In this document: one piece after another, positions 23,946 to 39,300 of the stretch
How positions within the stretch are numbered: position 1 is the stretch's first letter
Layout of the letters: each line of letters begins with the position of its first letter
NCBI GenBank assembly: GCA_013397115.1
Contig: VWZW01001369.1
Span: 310,001 to 374,000 of the forward strand
DNA: 64,000 nt
Direction: 5' to 3'
Source of the DNA: Edolisoma coerulescens
Taxonomy: Eukaryota > Chordata > Aves > Passeriformes > Campephagidae
Position numbers and translations under genes: made by a program
The notes under the pieces: generated by a model
What the model was told of the DNA's origin: nothing
The model's input: the letters and a program-made list of their open reading frames with translations, nothing else
The model's database searches: none

Positions 23946-26900
23946 AGTGAGCTGGGGGCTATGCTTTTGAGACCAGCTATAATTTGTCCCAGCAAACTTG
24001 ATGATACGTGGCTATTGTTGAGGAAAAATGGAGGGAACCTGAGCACAACACCCAGCTTGTGATGGGGTTTTAAATTTTTTCCTGTAGGTGAAAAGAATAA
24101 TTTCCCCTTTTAACTTGCTGTGGGGCTTTCTGTGGTAGTCATCAGGTGAGATGTCTGTCTTGCAGCAGTGCTGAGGGACTGGAATGCACTGTGGGATACC
24201 TTGTTATGACAGATTCATACAAAATATCAGATTAATCAAGTTCAGCCTTTCCCTCTTTCTTATTTTTCTTGTTTCAGTGCCCAAGATGATGATGATTCCA
24301 GCAGGAAAAACAGAGGAGGAAAATCTGCTTGAAGAGTTGCCTTCCTAAATTAAGCAGGATAAAGAGGTGACCTGAATTTGTTTGCTTGTCTTTAAATAAA
24401 GAACTCATGAAATCTTAAAAAGCAGCTTTTGACTGTAAACAGTGACTTTGCCTATTTAATATGTCTTTAAAGACTTACACTGCCTCACTCCACCTCCAGA
24501 TGATAGGGTGACTTCCAAGGGAATATATGCAGGAACATTGCCTTCCCCAGGCTCTAAGCTTGCAGTGGCTTAAATAACCAGTTTCTAGCCAGTCTGGCTG
24601 AAAAAATAACAAAAACATGAAAGCATAAAAGTCATTCTGATGTGTGCAGGTAGCAGGAGGTGTCTCAGGGCTCCTTTGCTGACTCCCCAGCAGGCACTGC
24701 TGGCCCACTGCTCTCTCCATCCCTAATCCATGCCCATGGTGCAGGTTTGACAGATGCTACCTATAACTAGCACCAAAGATACTGTGAACTGATTGTCTAA
24801 ATTCAGGAGAGAGCCTTAAAACCTTGTTTCAAAATGGCTTATTTTGATGCTTTTTAATTGCTTTTGGGTTTGAGTTTTCAGAGTCATGCCAGCGATTGCA
24901 ATCATGAAGCCTACATAGTTTTTCCCAAAATGGGACCTCAGGCTGCCATTAACAGCTTCTTTACACAGATGAGGCTTTAAGAAAAAAATCAAATATTTTA
25001 AGACTGGTAATAAAACCTTGAGAATTGCCAACATTTTATGTCACTGGCTCCTTTGCTGTCCTCATCTCTTCCTGCCTCAAGAAACCAATTCCTCCATGTC
25101 AGATAAGAGAGCCAGGACACATGATACCCATCCAAAATTGGAGTGCATAAACACAGTTTGCAGCTCAAGCCAATTTCATCTCACCATCTTTAATAACAGC
25201 TCCATTTTAGAACATTTAGAGAGTAGAAAACTAAGAGTAAACAGTAATATTTTCTTCTGATTAAAAAATGCTCCCAATGCACTTTTATTTTGAAAGATCC
25301 TCCTTTAACGTACAGTGAAGCTTTAGAAATTAGTACATGGCAGAGTGAACTGTAGTCCTACTGAGCAAAGTGTAAGATACTGAATAAATCATTTTGATTT
25401 GACTAGGAAAAGTGGTTGAGGTCTTTAACTACTGCTATAATAGAAATAACTACATTTTTCATGTGAAGACATCTTTTAAGCATTTTTGTTTGTGTGTGTA
25501 CATGTGCATGAATTGTTACTGTTTGCCAGTTTATTCATAAAATAAGCAAAATAAAGTAACCCTTTACTCACAGCTATGATGGGAATACTGCAATTGAAAA
25601 TTGCTACAATTGAAAATGAGAGTCCCACTGCAGTGGTTGTCACAGGCAGAGAAAAGTCTCCAGGACACTTAGATACAAGTTAGAGGAGAGAGAAATGAGT
25701 CAGGGTGATGAGGTCATATTAAAAAAACAAAGCTTAAGAGAAAAACAAGAGTCTCAGCCTGCCACAAGAGCATTTTTCAGGATGATGTAATTTTTATTAA
25801 GTGGCTTGAAATTACATTATTATCCAGTACTTCACATACCCCAAAATATTGACATGTATGATGTTCCATAGTTTTCCCAATGAGAAGAAATATTCAAAAG
25901 TCATTATGATACCTCAAAATACTGTGACTTCCAGCAGTGGATCCAAGTGCTACAGTTTCCAAGATATCAAACATTTGAAAGAACATTTGCAAACCTTTTT
26001 GAAATAGCTGTCCTTGAGTATAGCAGATAGTCCCCTCTTACAATTAGCTGAATAGTGTATGTACATCACCATAAAATTTTGAAAGGATTGGGATCAACTT
26101 ATTGTTTGACAAAGCTAAAGCAAGAATGGTAATCAATCCCTTGGCAATGGAAATTTTAAATTTAAAATAAGCTTTACAAAGCCTTTGAACCTTCAAACAC
26201 TTTATCCTTAAGAAATTAATGGGTCCCTGAAGAAGTCTTATTTCCCTTTCTGTTTCAGTTATATATACTTCAATTACATTAATCAACAATGCAACAAAAT
26301 AACTGATAAAGACCAACCTCCCAGAAAGAAATTCTTCCCGGTGCCTCTTTGCCACTTCTCCCCTTTTTTCCCCTTTTTGGATTTTAAACTGCTCAGGGCT
26401 CTACAGAAAGATTGTACTTTTTGGTTTTTAAGCTCTATTTTTCCAGCTTTGGTTTGCTGTCACAGTAACACCTCCCTCCCCTCCTGACCTATTCCTCTCT
26501 CCAGCAATTTGTGTTGACTGCGGCAACACCTGCAGATGAAAGCAGCCCTATGTGAGAGGTTTCCTTCTGCTGAACCTGGAACAGCACCGAAGAGTCCTTC
26601 AAATGTTTCTCTCTTTTAAAGGCAATTGGAACTTTATGGAACATTTTCTTTTTCCTCTTAGGAACAATTACCATTGTGGTCCCCAAGCTGCCATGCCAGC
26701 CTCTGCCTTTGGGCAAAAATGAATATATTTTTCAAGTTTCACTACATCAAAAGCTCCTAGAAGTGACCTTCCTTGTTACAGGTATAGATTGTGAATGCCT
26801 TTATTGTGTCTACTCTTAAATCCCATCATAGTTATAGTTTCAGTCTATCTCAGCTTCTCCCAAACATGAAAAGCGAAGCTGTGTGAACTGTTGACACTGT

Positions 26901-29900
26901 TTTCCCCTCTCGGTTCCTTTGCTCTCCTTAAAAACCAAAAGCCTAAAAATAAATGTCTCCTAGCTTGAGCCTTTGGCCTGGTACTTCCTTGCAAGGCTTT
27001 GTAAGGTGCTCATATCCACCATCAAGAATAATTTTGTTATTCCTGTGATACTTTGCTGATCTTTCTGCTAGCATTACCTGGAAGCACCACTGCATAGAAG
27101 CTGCATGCCTGTTAATATTTGTATTATAAACAGCCTACTTAGGGGGTTTATATAACTCAGAGGTAAGAATTTGCTTTTGGCTGAAAGCTATTAACTCTCA
27201 GCCAAAAAGCAGAATTTTGTTTAATTTGACGTAAATAAAACTGATCTGCTGTGACAGTTCTATTTATACCAAGGGACGGGCTTTTGTATTTAGATCAGTT
27301 TATCCAAATACCACGTGAGGATTGTGGTGCTGACAAAAAGCCCATGGTGTTGGGTCAAAATTCTTGCAGCCTCTAGCACAGAAAAATGAGGGGGTAACTA
27401 ATGCACAGTGAGACAGGCAGACACCACTTCCCTCCCCTGTGCTCCTCCATAGGGTGCAAGAGGTCCCAACAGTGCCACGGTGTGCCCAAGGCACTAGGAA
27501 AAATGTGGTCTTTTCCTTGGCTGTCATATAGAACATGTCTTATTGACTTGGAATTGCAGACTAAGTAGCTGACAAGGAGGATTGACACTTAGAGCAAGGC
27601 TCTGCACAGCCACTGAACTTTAACAGCACCTTCAGTCCTGACTTTCCTGGGTACCACTGCCTTGAAGTCATTGTGGGGTGAAGAGGAGAGAAAGAGAGAG
27701 ACATTCCTCTTGTGCATTTGTGCACAGTCTTGGCCATGTTGAAATGGCTCAATTTATCTGAATTTGATGCTTTCATATTCAGATTTCTTTCGCTGCTACC
27801 TTTCTGCTTTCTGCTTTCCTCTGCATTAATGTCACATAATTTGCTTTGTAAGTACATTCAAATGTCAATGTGTCTTTACTGAATTTGCCTTATATAATGC
27901 ACTATGCACATACATTTGTGCTTTAAACCATGAAGAAGAGAACTATTGATAAAGGCCATTAAGTTAGTTCATTAACATCTCAAAAAGTAATGTTAAGAGA
28001 CTGAAATGAAATATCTAGGGTTTTTTTTCAAGGAAACTGCAGAAACAGTTTTGTGGTTAGAAACAATTATGGATATGTGTGTGGTTTATACAATGTAAAT
28101 ATTTAATTGCTGTATTAAAGGCAGTGACTTTTTTTAAAAGAGCTATTACTTACTATAAACTTCTGCATGTCCAAAACTGGTGGCAGCCATCTTGAAAAAT
28201 TGTAGATAAGTGTAAGACAAAGCACTGAAATTCACAGCACTTACAAAGTGTAGCCATCCTGAGATGACTGCTGATGAAAAGTTCCTTTAAATTTCTGTAC
28301 CATTATAAAAACTGAATTAAAGTTCTTGGCCTCGTTTTTCTGCCTTAGTATAAAATTTATGACATTTTAGTGAGGAGGCCTGTTTCATTTATAAGTGGAA
28401 ATCAGTGGTTATCTGCTAAGGGTAACATATTTCTGGTTTCTGTACCCATTTCCGTGTGTAGAAAATAAGTTATGAAGTAAACATATAAGAGAGAACTGCA
28501 CAAGCAGCATAAACCCTCATGGCTGGAAGGTCAAGTGCTAGGAAGACCTGGACTTGCCTGGTGACATTAAGTTACTCCCTGATGTTTTCCAGAAATCTAC
28601 AGAAAGAGGTGGACAGAGCAGAAAAAAAGCATTTGGTGAGCAGGACTTACAGCACTTGTGGCACAGAAATATTCTGAAACAACATCACCACAGACTGTAC
28701 AAATGTCAAGAAAAAAGGACTGTTTGTAACTCTGGGAGTAACAGCGAGCAGAAACCTGAAGAAGGCAGCATCAAAAGGTACCACTCGTAATGAATCTGCC
28801 CAGTGTAGGACACACAAGGAAGGATGCACAGCACCCATATTAAGAGAGGGTTCTTGATCCAGTGTGGTCAGACTGCCTGGGGGAAGATTTGGAGCAAAGA
28901 TCTGCTTTAGATCTGCCAAAACATTCAACATAAATTAGAAATCTTTGACAGCATGAGTATGAGTGAGAAAATGAGGCCCAAAACCCCCTTGGTAAGACCT
29001 ACTAGAAGGGAGAGCAGTGCAGGCTGTTCCTGTGCCTTGCAACGGAGAAAAGACAACATGGGGTAGAAGAGAGATCTTTGAGCCTCTGGCCCCATCTGGG
29101 CTTAAAAAAGAAATAATATTAACCTGTCCAGGAGGTGAAATATGGACAATTCAAAAGCCCATAAAGCATTCACTCATCCTGGGCATTACAGGGTGATTTG
29201 TTAGACCTCGCCACAGACTTGAGACTAGACTTTGACCACTGAAGCTTCCTGGGACTTTGATGCAATAATTTACAGGACAGATTTACAGGGCAGCCACAAG
29301 ACCAATTTACATCTTTTCTCTTCCTTCTACTGCCTGACTGGCACTGCACACAGCTCCCCTGCTTCACCAGTTCAACTGAGGCTCAATCCATCACTGATTT
29401 ATGTGTATATAAATCAAGAAGAAGATCAGAGACAGACCCTTTGTATAAAAGAAAAATCTGTTTTTAGAGCTTGAGCAGTAACAGTAATTATTAATGGGCT
29501 TGACCCAAAACCTGATGTACAGAGCACAATAATATTGTGAAATACAGATTCAGGATCTAAATTTTGTGGGTGATATAATCAAACTTATCAGAGAAATAAT
29601 AGTCTTAAAAGAAAGGACAATTGTGGTTTAAGCTACTTTGGCAGTTCTTCTACCCCAGTACAAAGCACTGGAATTGGTCAAAAAAAAAGGAATTAGACCT
29701 TCTGCTTTCATCTCTGTAAATTTTTTTTTTAAAAAAAGAAGAAACTCTTTCCTTGATCCCCCACCAAACCATCTGATTTTTCTGAGACTGACATGTTAGT
29801 GTGCATTTCCATTTTCTCCCATTTTTTTCCCCAGACTACCAACCACTCAGAAGCTTTTCAACGTTGAGTTTGGCATGTCACAAAGACAAAAACTCAGAAC

Positions 29901-32900
29901 TGCAACTGCTTTTCAAAACTTGTAGTTTTTAAAAAATAATATTAAACCTGTGCATGAACCTGCTCTGAATGACATGGCATTGGAAATAAGAAATTATCTG
30001 GGCAAAAAGCATGAAGGGGAAAAAAATTCAGGATTACCTGGAGAAGGTAGGCTATATGATATTAGGCTACATAATATACATTTGTACATTTATTTACTAC
30101 TCCTGTGTAGCTTACTCTGCCCTTCCCTTGGTGTTTCTCACCTCATTTTCATGCAAATTAATGAAAACAGAGTTCGAGCGTGTGGACCAAGCAGCACTAA
30201 GTCACCAGGTCTTGGAATCAGCTGCTTGACCCTCTTCCATTTCATTTACTAGTACAGATATACTCAAAATATTAGTAGCAGAGGACTATCATATGGAGGA
30301 AAAATAGCCATCTTTTTTATCAGTGGTATTACTATGGGAGAGTTCTAGGTCATGTAACCTAACACTATCATTGATAGTGCATCATTTATCTCTTCTTTGC
30401 ATTTTTGTTTTTGTGGGTTTTTTTAACATAGATGCAAGTTTAAAATTAAGCAACGAGATACTGCTCATCAGATAATATCCTGCATTTAGCCACATTTGTG
30501 CTCATGCTGCAGACCAGTAACAAAGTGATTCAAGCTGCCAAGGGCACATGGGATGCTCATCTGCCACCCTTCAGGTCACCAGCATTTGCTCATGGGATCT
30601 CAGGGGATTTTGACAACTTTCAACTCTCTCTCTTGCTCCAAATTTCACCCAAGGGAGAGTCTGTAGGTCAGTTGTCAGCATGTGCAGTACATCTGGCATA
30701 GCAAAATGACTGAAAAAATCTGGAGCTTGTGGATCCCGGCCTCCCAGCTGGTACTGGGACAGCTGTGTTGAGGGAGCATGGCACTTGCTCTGAACTGAAG
30801 GTTCAGTCTCTGAATACTGCTGAATTCCAAATAAACAAATTAATTAATCAATCCAAATACAATACAGACATTATTGAGTGACCAAACAACTACGAAGGTG
30901 ACTAAAGGAACTTCACGACTTTACTTGATGATTGGCAAGTGGATTCTGGGGGGAGAAAAGCACAGCTCACATAGTCTGCTTTCTGGGCAGAAACACACAC
31001 TACCGCAAAATATTTCTACCACTAGTTTAAAATATTCCAGGACTGTTCTGGAAGGGCACATGTTATATAATTTTGCACAGCAGAAGTAGAGCTAAGTCAG
31101 CTTTAAATAGTAACCATTTCAAATAACGTCTTCACAGACCATTTTCAGAGTTTTATTTTCACAGCAATAATGTCTGCATTCATAATTACAGTAGCAAGTT
31201 CAAGACTTCTGGAAAATGAGGGTGAAAAGATAGAATAAAAGATTGCATATGGGGAAATGAGATTGAGAGAGTTACTCAAGCACTGAAGTAATAATATATT
31301 CTTATATTAAGTTGAATAATTTCCCAGTTCCTATCTTAATATGTAGAATAGGGAATTCTGTGTCCCTAATGTACTGATTTGGTCAGAAAAATCACCCACG
31401 CTGTCTTATACAAAACACTGAAGCAGACAGAACTAATTTCCATTAGCACTCATATTTTTCCCCCAAAGCATCTACTTACCATTAATGTAACAGCTCTACA
31501 TTGTCCTCTTATTGTCCTGGATATGAATAAATCATTAGCCTTATTTTATTAATGAGGCCTAGCTAACAATATTCCCAAACTGGCTGTGCTCTCATATCTA
31601 GCAGCATTACAGATAGGTGCATTCCACAATTTTATTTTTGTACCAGGAAAATCTGGAAGCTGCAGTGAGGTGATTATGACCAAGGAGACCTGTTCCAGGC
31701 AAAGTTTGAAGGAAAGTCAAGTTTGGTTTCTGATTTATTTTTTCTTAAGCACTGGAAACTTTGCTGATTTCACAGCTTGGACTTTGCATTTACAGTAGAT
31801 AGCACCCTCGGTCTTAAGCATTGTAATGAAAAGCCTTAAGCATCCTTGAGCACTGATAGGTATTCCTGGTCCCTGTTATGGAGGAGCAGTATTGGGAGCT
31901 GTTGGAACTTGACATCTGGGGATCAGCAGCAGTAGAAAGAGCTCTATGCCAGTGCTGGGCATGCCTGTGGTTTCACACGGATGAAGGAGAATCGCAGGGT
32001 CTTCCCATTTCCTCACTACCTGTTTTCCCATGTCAGGCATTCAAACTTCTTTTGGGATGCACAGGCCAGGCAGATGTGCATAACCTCCTCCTGTCTGCAG
32101 AGCTGGTCAACAGTGAACTTGCTCTGGACCAGAAACCACACGAATATACATTTGTATAAGGAGGGCTCAGTACTGGACTTCTTTAACCTCATGAATCTGG
32201 AGCCAATGTTTTTTCTGGGCCACAGGCAGAATAGCTTGCCTCTCTGCCCATTCTCGCCCACAGAGACAGATCAAGTGTGCCTAATAAAAGTGTCAACTTT
32301 ATTCTCTTTCAGATCAGTCATAGTAATAAGACGTAACCAGAGGGAATGCCAGACATCAGTACTACAGCTCCTGGATTTGTCCTTTAAAATGATATTATTT
32401 CCTTCTCATGTTAACCACCTTCCACGGCTGATCAAGCTATGGGACAGTCCTAGCAAGCACCAGTGTGCATGGCTCCTCAGCTGCCCAGTCCCCACTCAGT
32501 CCCAGCATCTGGGGCACAACTGTAGTACAAAAACCAAACCGGGTGCTGACAGCACACAAAAGGAATTAAATCGTCCCCCCTTGGCCACACTGCCCTTCAG
32601 GACTAGCAGAGCAAAGGGCAGGGACTTAGTGGCTTTCTGTTGCTCAGTCATCAATGTGGCAACAAATGCACCAAGGGAGGAAACATGCTGAGCAAAACTG
32701 CAGGCCTACTACAGTCCTTTCACAGCCAGACCTGTGCTTTATGGCATTTTTCTTCATTTTTGTCGTCTCTTTATTTGAGGGATCTCTTATGGTGCAGGCT
32801 GTGAGGGGAGACAGAAGAAAACAATTGGAAGAGATTAGAATGTGTGAGAAAACAATTAGAAACAGCTAGTGTAAGGGGAGTGAGGGAAGGAGAGATATGG

Positions 32901-35900
32901 AAGAGGAAAAGATGAGAACTGTGGTGGGTAGAAGGTTGAAACCGATGCAAAGAATACATCAGTGGGAAAGCTGCTGCACAGACCACAAAACCCAAGCAGG
33001 CAATATAAAACTAGTATTTGAGTTAGACTTTAAGATGGAATAGAAAGCCAGGAGTCTTGTATTAACAGCTGTGCTGCTGCACTTGTCTCTGAAGGTTCTC
33101 TACTTGAACTCAGTAATAGGCATATCCTGAGATATTTAATTCTGGCTTTTGGCCTCCAAATTGATTTACGACAATATCTGCCACACCTGACTGGGGATAA
33201 TGAGATTGTCTTAACAAACAAGACACACCATCACAGTTGCATGGATGAATTTCTCTCCAGCTATTACTCTCAGCTCTTTGCATATTTTTGTGTCATTTTT
33301 TGACCTGAGAACAAAGAGCTTTCAGTATATATCTATTTCTGCCTATTCACTATGTTTTGGAAAATTATCATTGCTGCTATTTACTTGAGCTATGGTTATA
33401 CACACTCACGGGGGATTACCTACCTTATTCCCATAACAAGCAAATGGTCCCTCTTGCCTTACTCACTCCACAAATCCAGATACTCTCGAGAATGGTGCTA
33501 TATAAATACCTAGATAGACGAATCAGAAAGATATTTATTTTCTCCATACTCTGATAGGAAGGAATCTGGAGAGTGTGCATTCTTCAGTAGTCTCTCTTTG
33601 TTTTTCTAATAAAGTATCTTTTCTACCACTCCAGCAAGAGAAGATGAGAGATATCTGGTGCCAATGAACTCTTGTACTTGCTTAGAATGCTACAGTGCTA
33701 TTGTTTTTAATATTTAAAGCTGCAATGTTGCCATGTAACTGGGGAAATAGCTTTTTGTGTTTAAATATTTCATGGTTTGTTGGAGTCCAAGTACAAGAAG
33801 AATTTCTTTAGTATGTTAGAGGCCTATCCTGACTTGAAAAGTTTTTTGTTAACCCTTGAATGTGTAAAAATTGCTCTGCACTGCAGAAATTTAATAAGCA
33901 TAATTTGATTCATTCAGGGACCCTGAAGACCTGGAAAGTAATACTTTTGTCTTTTCATTTTTGTATAAACCTATGTTAATCTTCTTAATATGCCTTTCTG
34001 TGTTGGAGAAAACCTTTCATTTAAAATTGAAGCTCTAGTTCAGTATTTCATAGTGACGGCTTCGAAAAATATGTATTTCCTTATAAACCATTTCCTCATT
34101 GCACGCTTCCAAAAGTAGTCAGTATCAAAACCAAAAGCTTCATTTGCGGGTATTGGCTACTCGCTGCTGCTTTAGAGCTGCACATATTGCTCTGAAGGGT
34201 GCTTGCAGTCTTGGAGAAGACCTGCAGCCCACTTACCTTCTGTGAAGTATTTTCAGGGTACCTTTAGCTCCAGACACAGAAATTTATTTGACTATTTACT
34301 TTTCATTCCCTTTTTTTTGTGCTTGAGTACATATTTTGTTAACTTTCTAGGACAGGATTGTGTATGTGATCCCCTAGGCAAAATTAACTTCAGAACTACC
34401 AACATGCAGAAATTTCTTCTGATTTCAAGTGATGATAGCTGAATCCTGTTATATCCTGAAACTGTGTCTTTGTACACTGATGGTTCTGATGGTGAGATCA
34501 GAATAAGATAGAGGTTGGAAAAATCCATTCCTGGTATCAGTGATGAAACAAACTGATCTGAGTCAGTTCCTAAATTATGTCAATTTTCTGCATGTTCCCC
34601 TGGCCTCTCAGTGGTTTTTATTCCAAATACAGTAAATAGTGTCCTCATCTGGGAGACAAAAATTGCCATCTGCTTTGCACAGAGATCCTGAATGGTAGGC
34701 TTATTGTGAAACTGAGGAAGAGAGTGGTATAGAGTAACACCTTGGGAACATTTGGGAATGGCGACAGTGCAGCAGGATGCATATAAATATTTAGGTGTAA
34801 TAAACACAAGCCCTTCAGATGCTTGGAAAAGAATCAAACTGTCCTCATGAGATTCTCCAAGTTACAGAAATACTTGCTTAGAATGCTAACATTAATGAGT
34901 ATTTTAGAGTAAACCATAATTAACATATTTAGAGACGGAAAAAAATGTATAGAGGATAATCACCCTGCTCACAAACACATTTGTTTGCTCTTTACATTAA
35001 AAGTTAATGATGTGTGCTGGCAAGCAGAATGAAGCACAGATGATGGTTTGAAAGCACCCATGCCAGATGTTCACTCAATATTTGGCCTAGTTTTATTTCC
35101 ACACTCCATTATTCCCATATCACTCCCAAATGTTATTTGCAAGGCTGGCCTTAGGGCTACTGTTGCAGGATGTATTCTTCCCTGGCGCTCATCTCCTGCT
35201 CCAGCAGCAGCAGTAGCAGAGAGGCACCCACCCTCCACTGGTTGCCCATTTCAAGCTGGCTTTCTCAGCCCACAGTTTTAGGTAACCTCAAAATTCACAA
35301 ATGAAAAAGAGATTCTGTACTTGCTCACCCAACCTAACTCATGAGAGCATCTCAGAGGGGACCTGGATGCTACAAGACTTTTGAATGTAATGTTAACACC
35401 TCCCTGGCACTGGGACTTGCAGCCTCGAACTGAGTGCATTCACTGTCTCAATGACATGGGGATGCTGACAGCCACCTCACAATGCAATTAATGCAAGACA
35501 AGATTACAAGGAGAAACCCACGGTCCAAAATCAAGAGAGGCAAAACCTATGTACTTTCAGCATTACTCTTGCCAATTTCTAGGCATATAATTTATTCTTT
35601 CCTTAAACATGATGAGGATACCTGCCTTCAGTTCACAGCCACAGATCTAGCACACTGACCCAGAATGTGAGAAATCATGTTCAATTTCCTGTTCTGCTCT
35701 AGGGGATGTGAATCAAGATCTGCACAAAGACTTGGCCACCATGTTATTCTGGGATAAATGTATGGAAAATTGCTCTTGCTGCTTGACCATTCATGGATCA
35801 ATTAAAAATTATTTTGATTAGAAAGGAAGTGACTCTCACAATGACTTTATATTCCTGTGCTTACGGTGGAGAGGAAAATCTGGAGTCAGCAGTGTTCCAA

Positions 35901-36149
35901 CAAATACTTGTGACAGAGTTAAAGTGCATTTAAATATGCATTGGAAGATGGAGAAGCGAAATGTCTGTCTTTTTTGTCCCAGATGAATGCCGCAGTTGAT
36001 AGACTTCAAAGTCAGACTTTGCTGTCTTTAACCACTGGGCATCACTGGACTAATACAGCAACAATCCAGAGGGATTTACAAGGGGCAGTTGTGTCTGAGC
36101 AGCCCCCCCAGCAAATGCAGGACCTTGTGCACTAACTGGCATGGTAGGA
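23946..36149. other. Non-coding AT-rich DNA with chance open frames
   Basis: This stretch includes the longest open frame of the window (31981-32691, + strand, 236 codons). It has an irregular composition, no recognisable domain and weak start context, and it overlaps shorter frames, so I treat it as non-coding. Small features are a 14-base hairpin with one bulge (27171-27184 with 27198-27211), a 13-base tandem duplication (29268-29293), and a faint MIR/CORE-SINE-like phrase near 28540-28590. Confidence 0.5.
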
Positions 36150-36320
36150 AAAGTGGTGTTTAGCCCAAACAGAAATCCCTGCAGCCCCTGTCGGATGGAT
36201 GTGCTGGATACGGGCACCGGGCTGCGGGCAGCTGTCATGGCACAGGTCCCCTGCACTGAACGCAGGACCAGGCGGGCTCACTGGCTGCCCGGGACAGAGC
36301 CTCGGGAGGTAAGACACCCC
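36150..36320. other. GC- and CpG-rich patch ending in a splice-donor-like site
   Basis: Around 36180-36310 the sequence becomes clearly GC-rich, with about nine CpGs, and ends in GGGAGGTAAGAC, an excellent match to a vertebrate 5' splice site (GT at 36307-36308). A weak acceptor-like CCCTGCAG lies at about 36177-36182, which would bound an exon of roughly 125 bases. An open + strand frame crosses it without a recognisable domain. It could be an exon of a long non-coding RNA or an unrecognised gene, or simply a GC-rich chance patch. Confidence 0.25.
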
Positions 36321-39300
36321 AGTGCCTGGCACCACCAGGATTGCACTCTGGGACTTGATTAGAGTAAGTGAAGTTGTCAGATTAAAAGATGGGAGGTGAG
36401 AGGGTGTGGAAGGTGCAAAAATGAGGAGCTGCTTGGGCAGAAGCTGAGAGGAGCTAGCATGAGGGTTTGTGAACCTGAGGCAGTTCTAAGAAACTCAATA
36501 CCCCAGAAAGATCCATTCCTTTCTTCTGCCTGCTTCCTGCCTCTTTGGGAGCTACATGTGAACCCAGCGGTACCACTGGCACAAGGCTGTGCACTGAGAC
36601 AGCACCCTGGGGGATATTGCTGCCGAGTGGAGCAGCAGCTCCTCATTTCCACCAGGTTAGAAAGTGCCCCATGCAAAAGGCTGTGCCTCAAATTTCAGAT
36701 AATCCCAGAAAAAGTATCAGCCAAACATATACATCTGAGAGTAATATTTGGCCTGTTGTGCTTTGATCCTTCAGTGAATATTGAATTTTAACTATTAAAA
36801 ATACATGAAAAGTATTCAACAGCAATCAAACATCACCTTCACCACAAAAAATAAACTGTCTCCAGTTTTGTTGCTTTCTTGAAGTCATAAGTATATCAGA
36901 CTATGTGCTGAATTCCTCCTTGTAAAAGAGCTTAAATTTTGCTTTTTCCTAATAATCCTCTTCACTGTAGGAACTACAGAAATTAATATACTTCCAGAGG
37001 TTATCTGCAAGTCCAAGTCTGAAGGCATTAGTCATACTACAGAAATGGCAAGCATCATTAGCCTTTAGTTAAATATATCAAGTAAAATGACACTTTACAA
37101 AACAAGGGAGTAATAGCCTGTGGTTAAAACTGACATGGAGTAGCAAGTTACATACAAGGAAAAACTTTGTGAAGCAACAGTGACTGAGTAAAATGTGACA
37201 GTGCACACAGCAGATTTTCATCCCTGATCAAATTACTTTGATGATGGTACATGTCTGCAAGTGCCAACACTATTTTTGATTAATCCAGCTGCCACATGTG
37301 GAGCTCTCCCCAAGGAAACCCTGAAACAGGTCACTTATGCAGGATGCAGAGAGTCCTGGGAAATTCAGATTCATACATCTCCTCCTCTTGTGTAAGTTCT
37401 TTTGAAGGACCCAGCTGTGCTCTTGCTCATCCCAAAAAAATATATAGTAGGACCACCATGGCTGTTCCATGGGAGAAGTTAAGCTGGAAATTTGAAGAGC
37501 TCAGGTGGAAAGGATGAATAGAAGATACAGGACAAAAATTTGTAATTGTCTTTAATTATTCATAGATGACTCATTGGAGGAATAAAATTTCCTGATTTGA
37601 AAGTATGGATTCATTTTAGCAGTCTCTGAGCACCAGAAAATGACTACATTAGAAACAAGAAAAAATAACTTGTGGCACTTTTCCAGAGGAGAGTTTGTCA
37701 AAATCTGAACAATTTCACAGGAAAATTGAAGTCCATTTCTGATATCTTGATGACTTAAATGCAAACCAAATTAAACCAATTTGTTCACAGTTTTAAATAT
37801 TACTTCCCAAAATGAAACAAATGTTGAAACTGGGATTATACTGGGGACAGAAGTTTCATTTTTCAAACATATGTGCTAGAAACTATAAACTAAAGTGAAA
37901 TTAGATAGTCTGCTTTCATTGAGACACCCCCTAAGTAACACAATCCAAATAGACTCAGTGGTAGAGCTGGTCTAGAATGATTTGATGAAATGTTTTTGAT
38001 CTGAAAGTAACAACTCCAACTAAGCTGAAGAGTTTTATGTAAAGAAGTTATCTGAGAAAAGTCTGCAGTAAAATGAAGTCCAAGGTGCATCAGAAAACTG
38101 CCAGGCTTTGTACTAAATTGTCTCATGGTTTGCCTGAAGGACAAACTCCAGTCTGGGCTTGGCTGCTTCATCATGAGAAATCCCTCATCCCAAGTACTCC
38201 TGGGCTTTCAGTCTGACTGTAACGCTGCTCATAAGACACGATGTCCCCAAAAACTGCATCTCCTGATCAAGCCCATCATGACTCTGCTCTGTATCAATGA
38301 GGATTTCCATGGCAAGTAGGAAAAATGTGGCTGTTTCTCCTCTGAGCCCTCTTGAAGTGATCGTTTCTCCTGAGCTGAGGGTCTTTAATTCCTAAAACAC
38401 CGGCTTCATTTCTCACCCTCTGGCTTATCCCAGAGAGGGTCATTTGGTGTTTGGGATTTACAATGAAATAGAAGTCCTGAGTTTAAAATGGCTTTACCTC
38501 ATGGTCTCAGGGAAGAAATAAAATCCCACAGAAGGATGCCACGCCCAGAGAAGATGTTACCTATCTCACAGTCTTCTAATTCAGGAATTTCCATCTTTCC
38601 AGAGTCAGAAACTGAGTTTTTTCTTCTTCGAACTGAGAACTATAACCATCAGCTGTTGCTAGCAGCCTAACAGAGAACAACAATAGATCACTCCCTACAT
38701 ATTTCTTCATGTCTGTGTTAATTATCTTGTAGATTTATTAAAGTCCCATGGTGTTACAAGCATAGAATCAAAGTTCATTACAAAGACCACCAAACACTGT
38801 ACAAGTTACATCGCCAAAGAGACTCATCTGTATTTCCCAAAATCAACATTTAATTTTTCTTTGCCATTATAATAACAACCATTGCTGGATAGTGATAACA
38901 GCAAGTTCAAGGGCTCTAGGACTGGCTGCAGATGTGCTTGTGGTGGGGAACCTGCATTACCTTCAATTCTACTTTAAACAGATTAATCTTGCAATTGGTT
39001 TGAACCTGATTTTGCATTAGATTTCCTTTCTCATAATTATCGAGTAAACCGACTGTCTGCTTGTGCAAAAATATCCGTTGAAGCTGAAATAAACCAAGAA
39101 GTATTTGTGGGATCAGTCATAATAATACAGCAGGTGTTTTTGTTCTCTAAAAACAAAATTTTTCTATTCCCCTTCACCCTATGCAGACCTCTATGGCTCC
39201 ATTTGTATTTGACCATTGTTGCTGTTTGCTGCCCATGGGAATAAAGTATTCACTACAGATAACTTTACTTTGACTTAACCTAGGCCTGGACAAAATAAGA

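Noticed and set aside
28540..28590. MIR-like phrase with a GTGACATTAAGTTACT core
   Set aside because: Similarity to the MIR/CORE-SINE core is too short and uninterrupted by other diagnostic blocks to call an element by eye.
31981..32691. Longest open frame in the window (236 codons, + strand)
   Set aside because: It has no domain, signal peptide or membrane segment that I recognise, weak start context, and overlapping frames on both strands. A single frame of this size is not surprising in 64 kb of six-frame translation.
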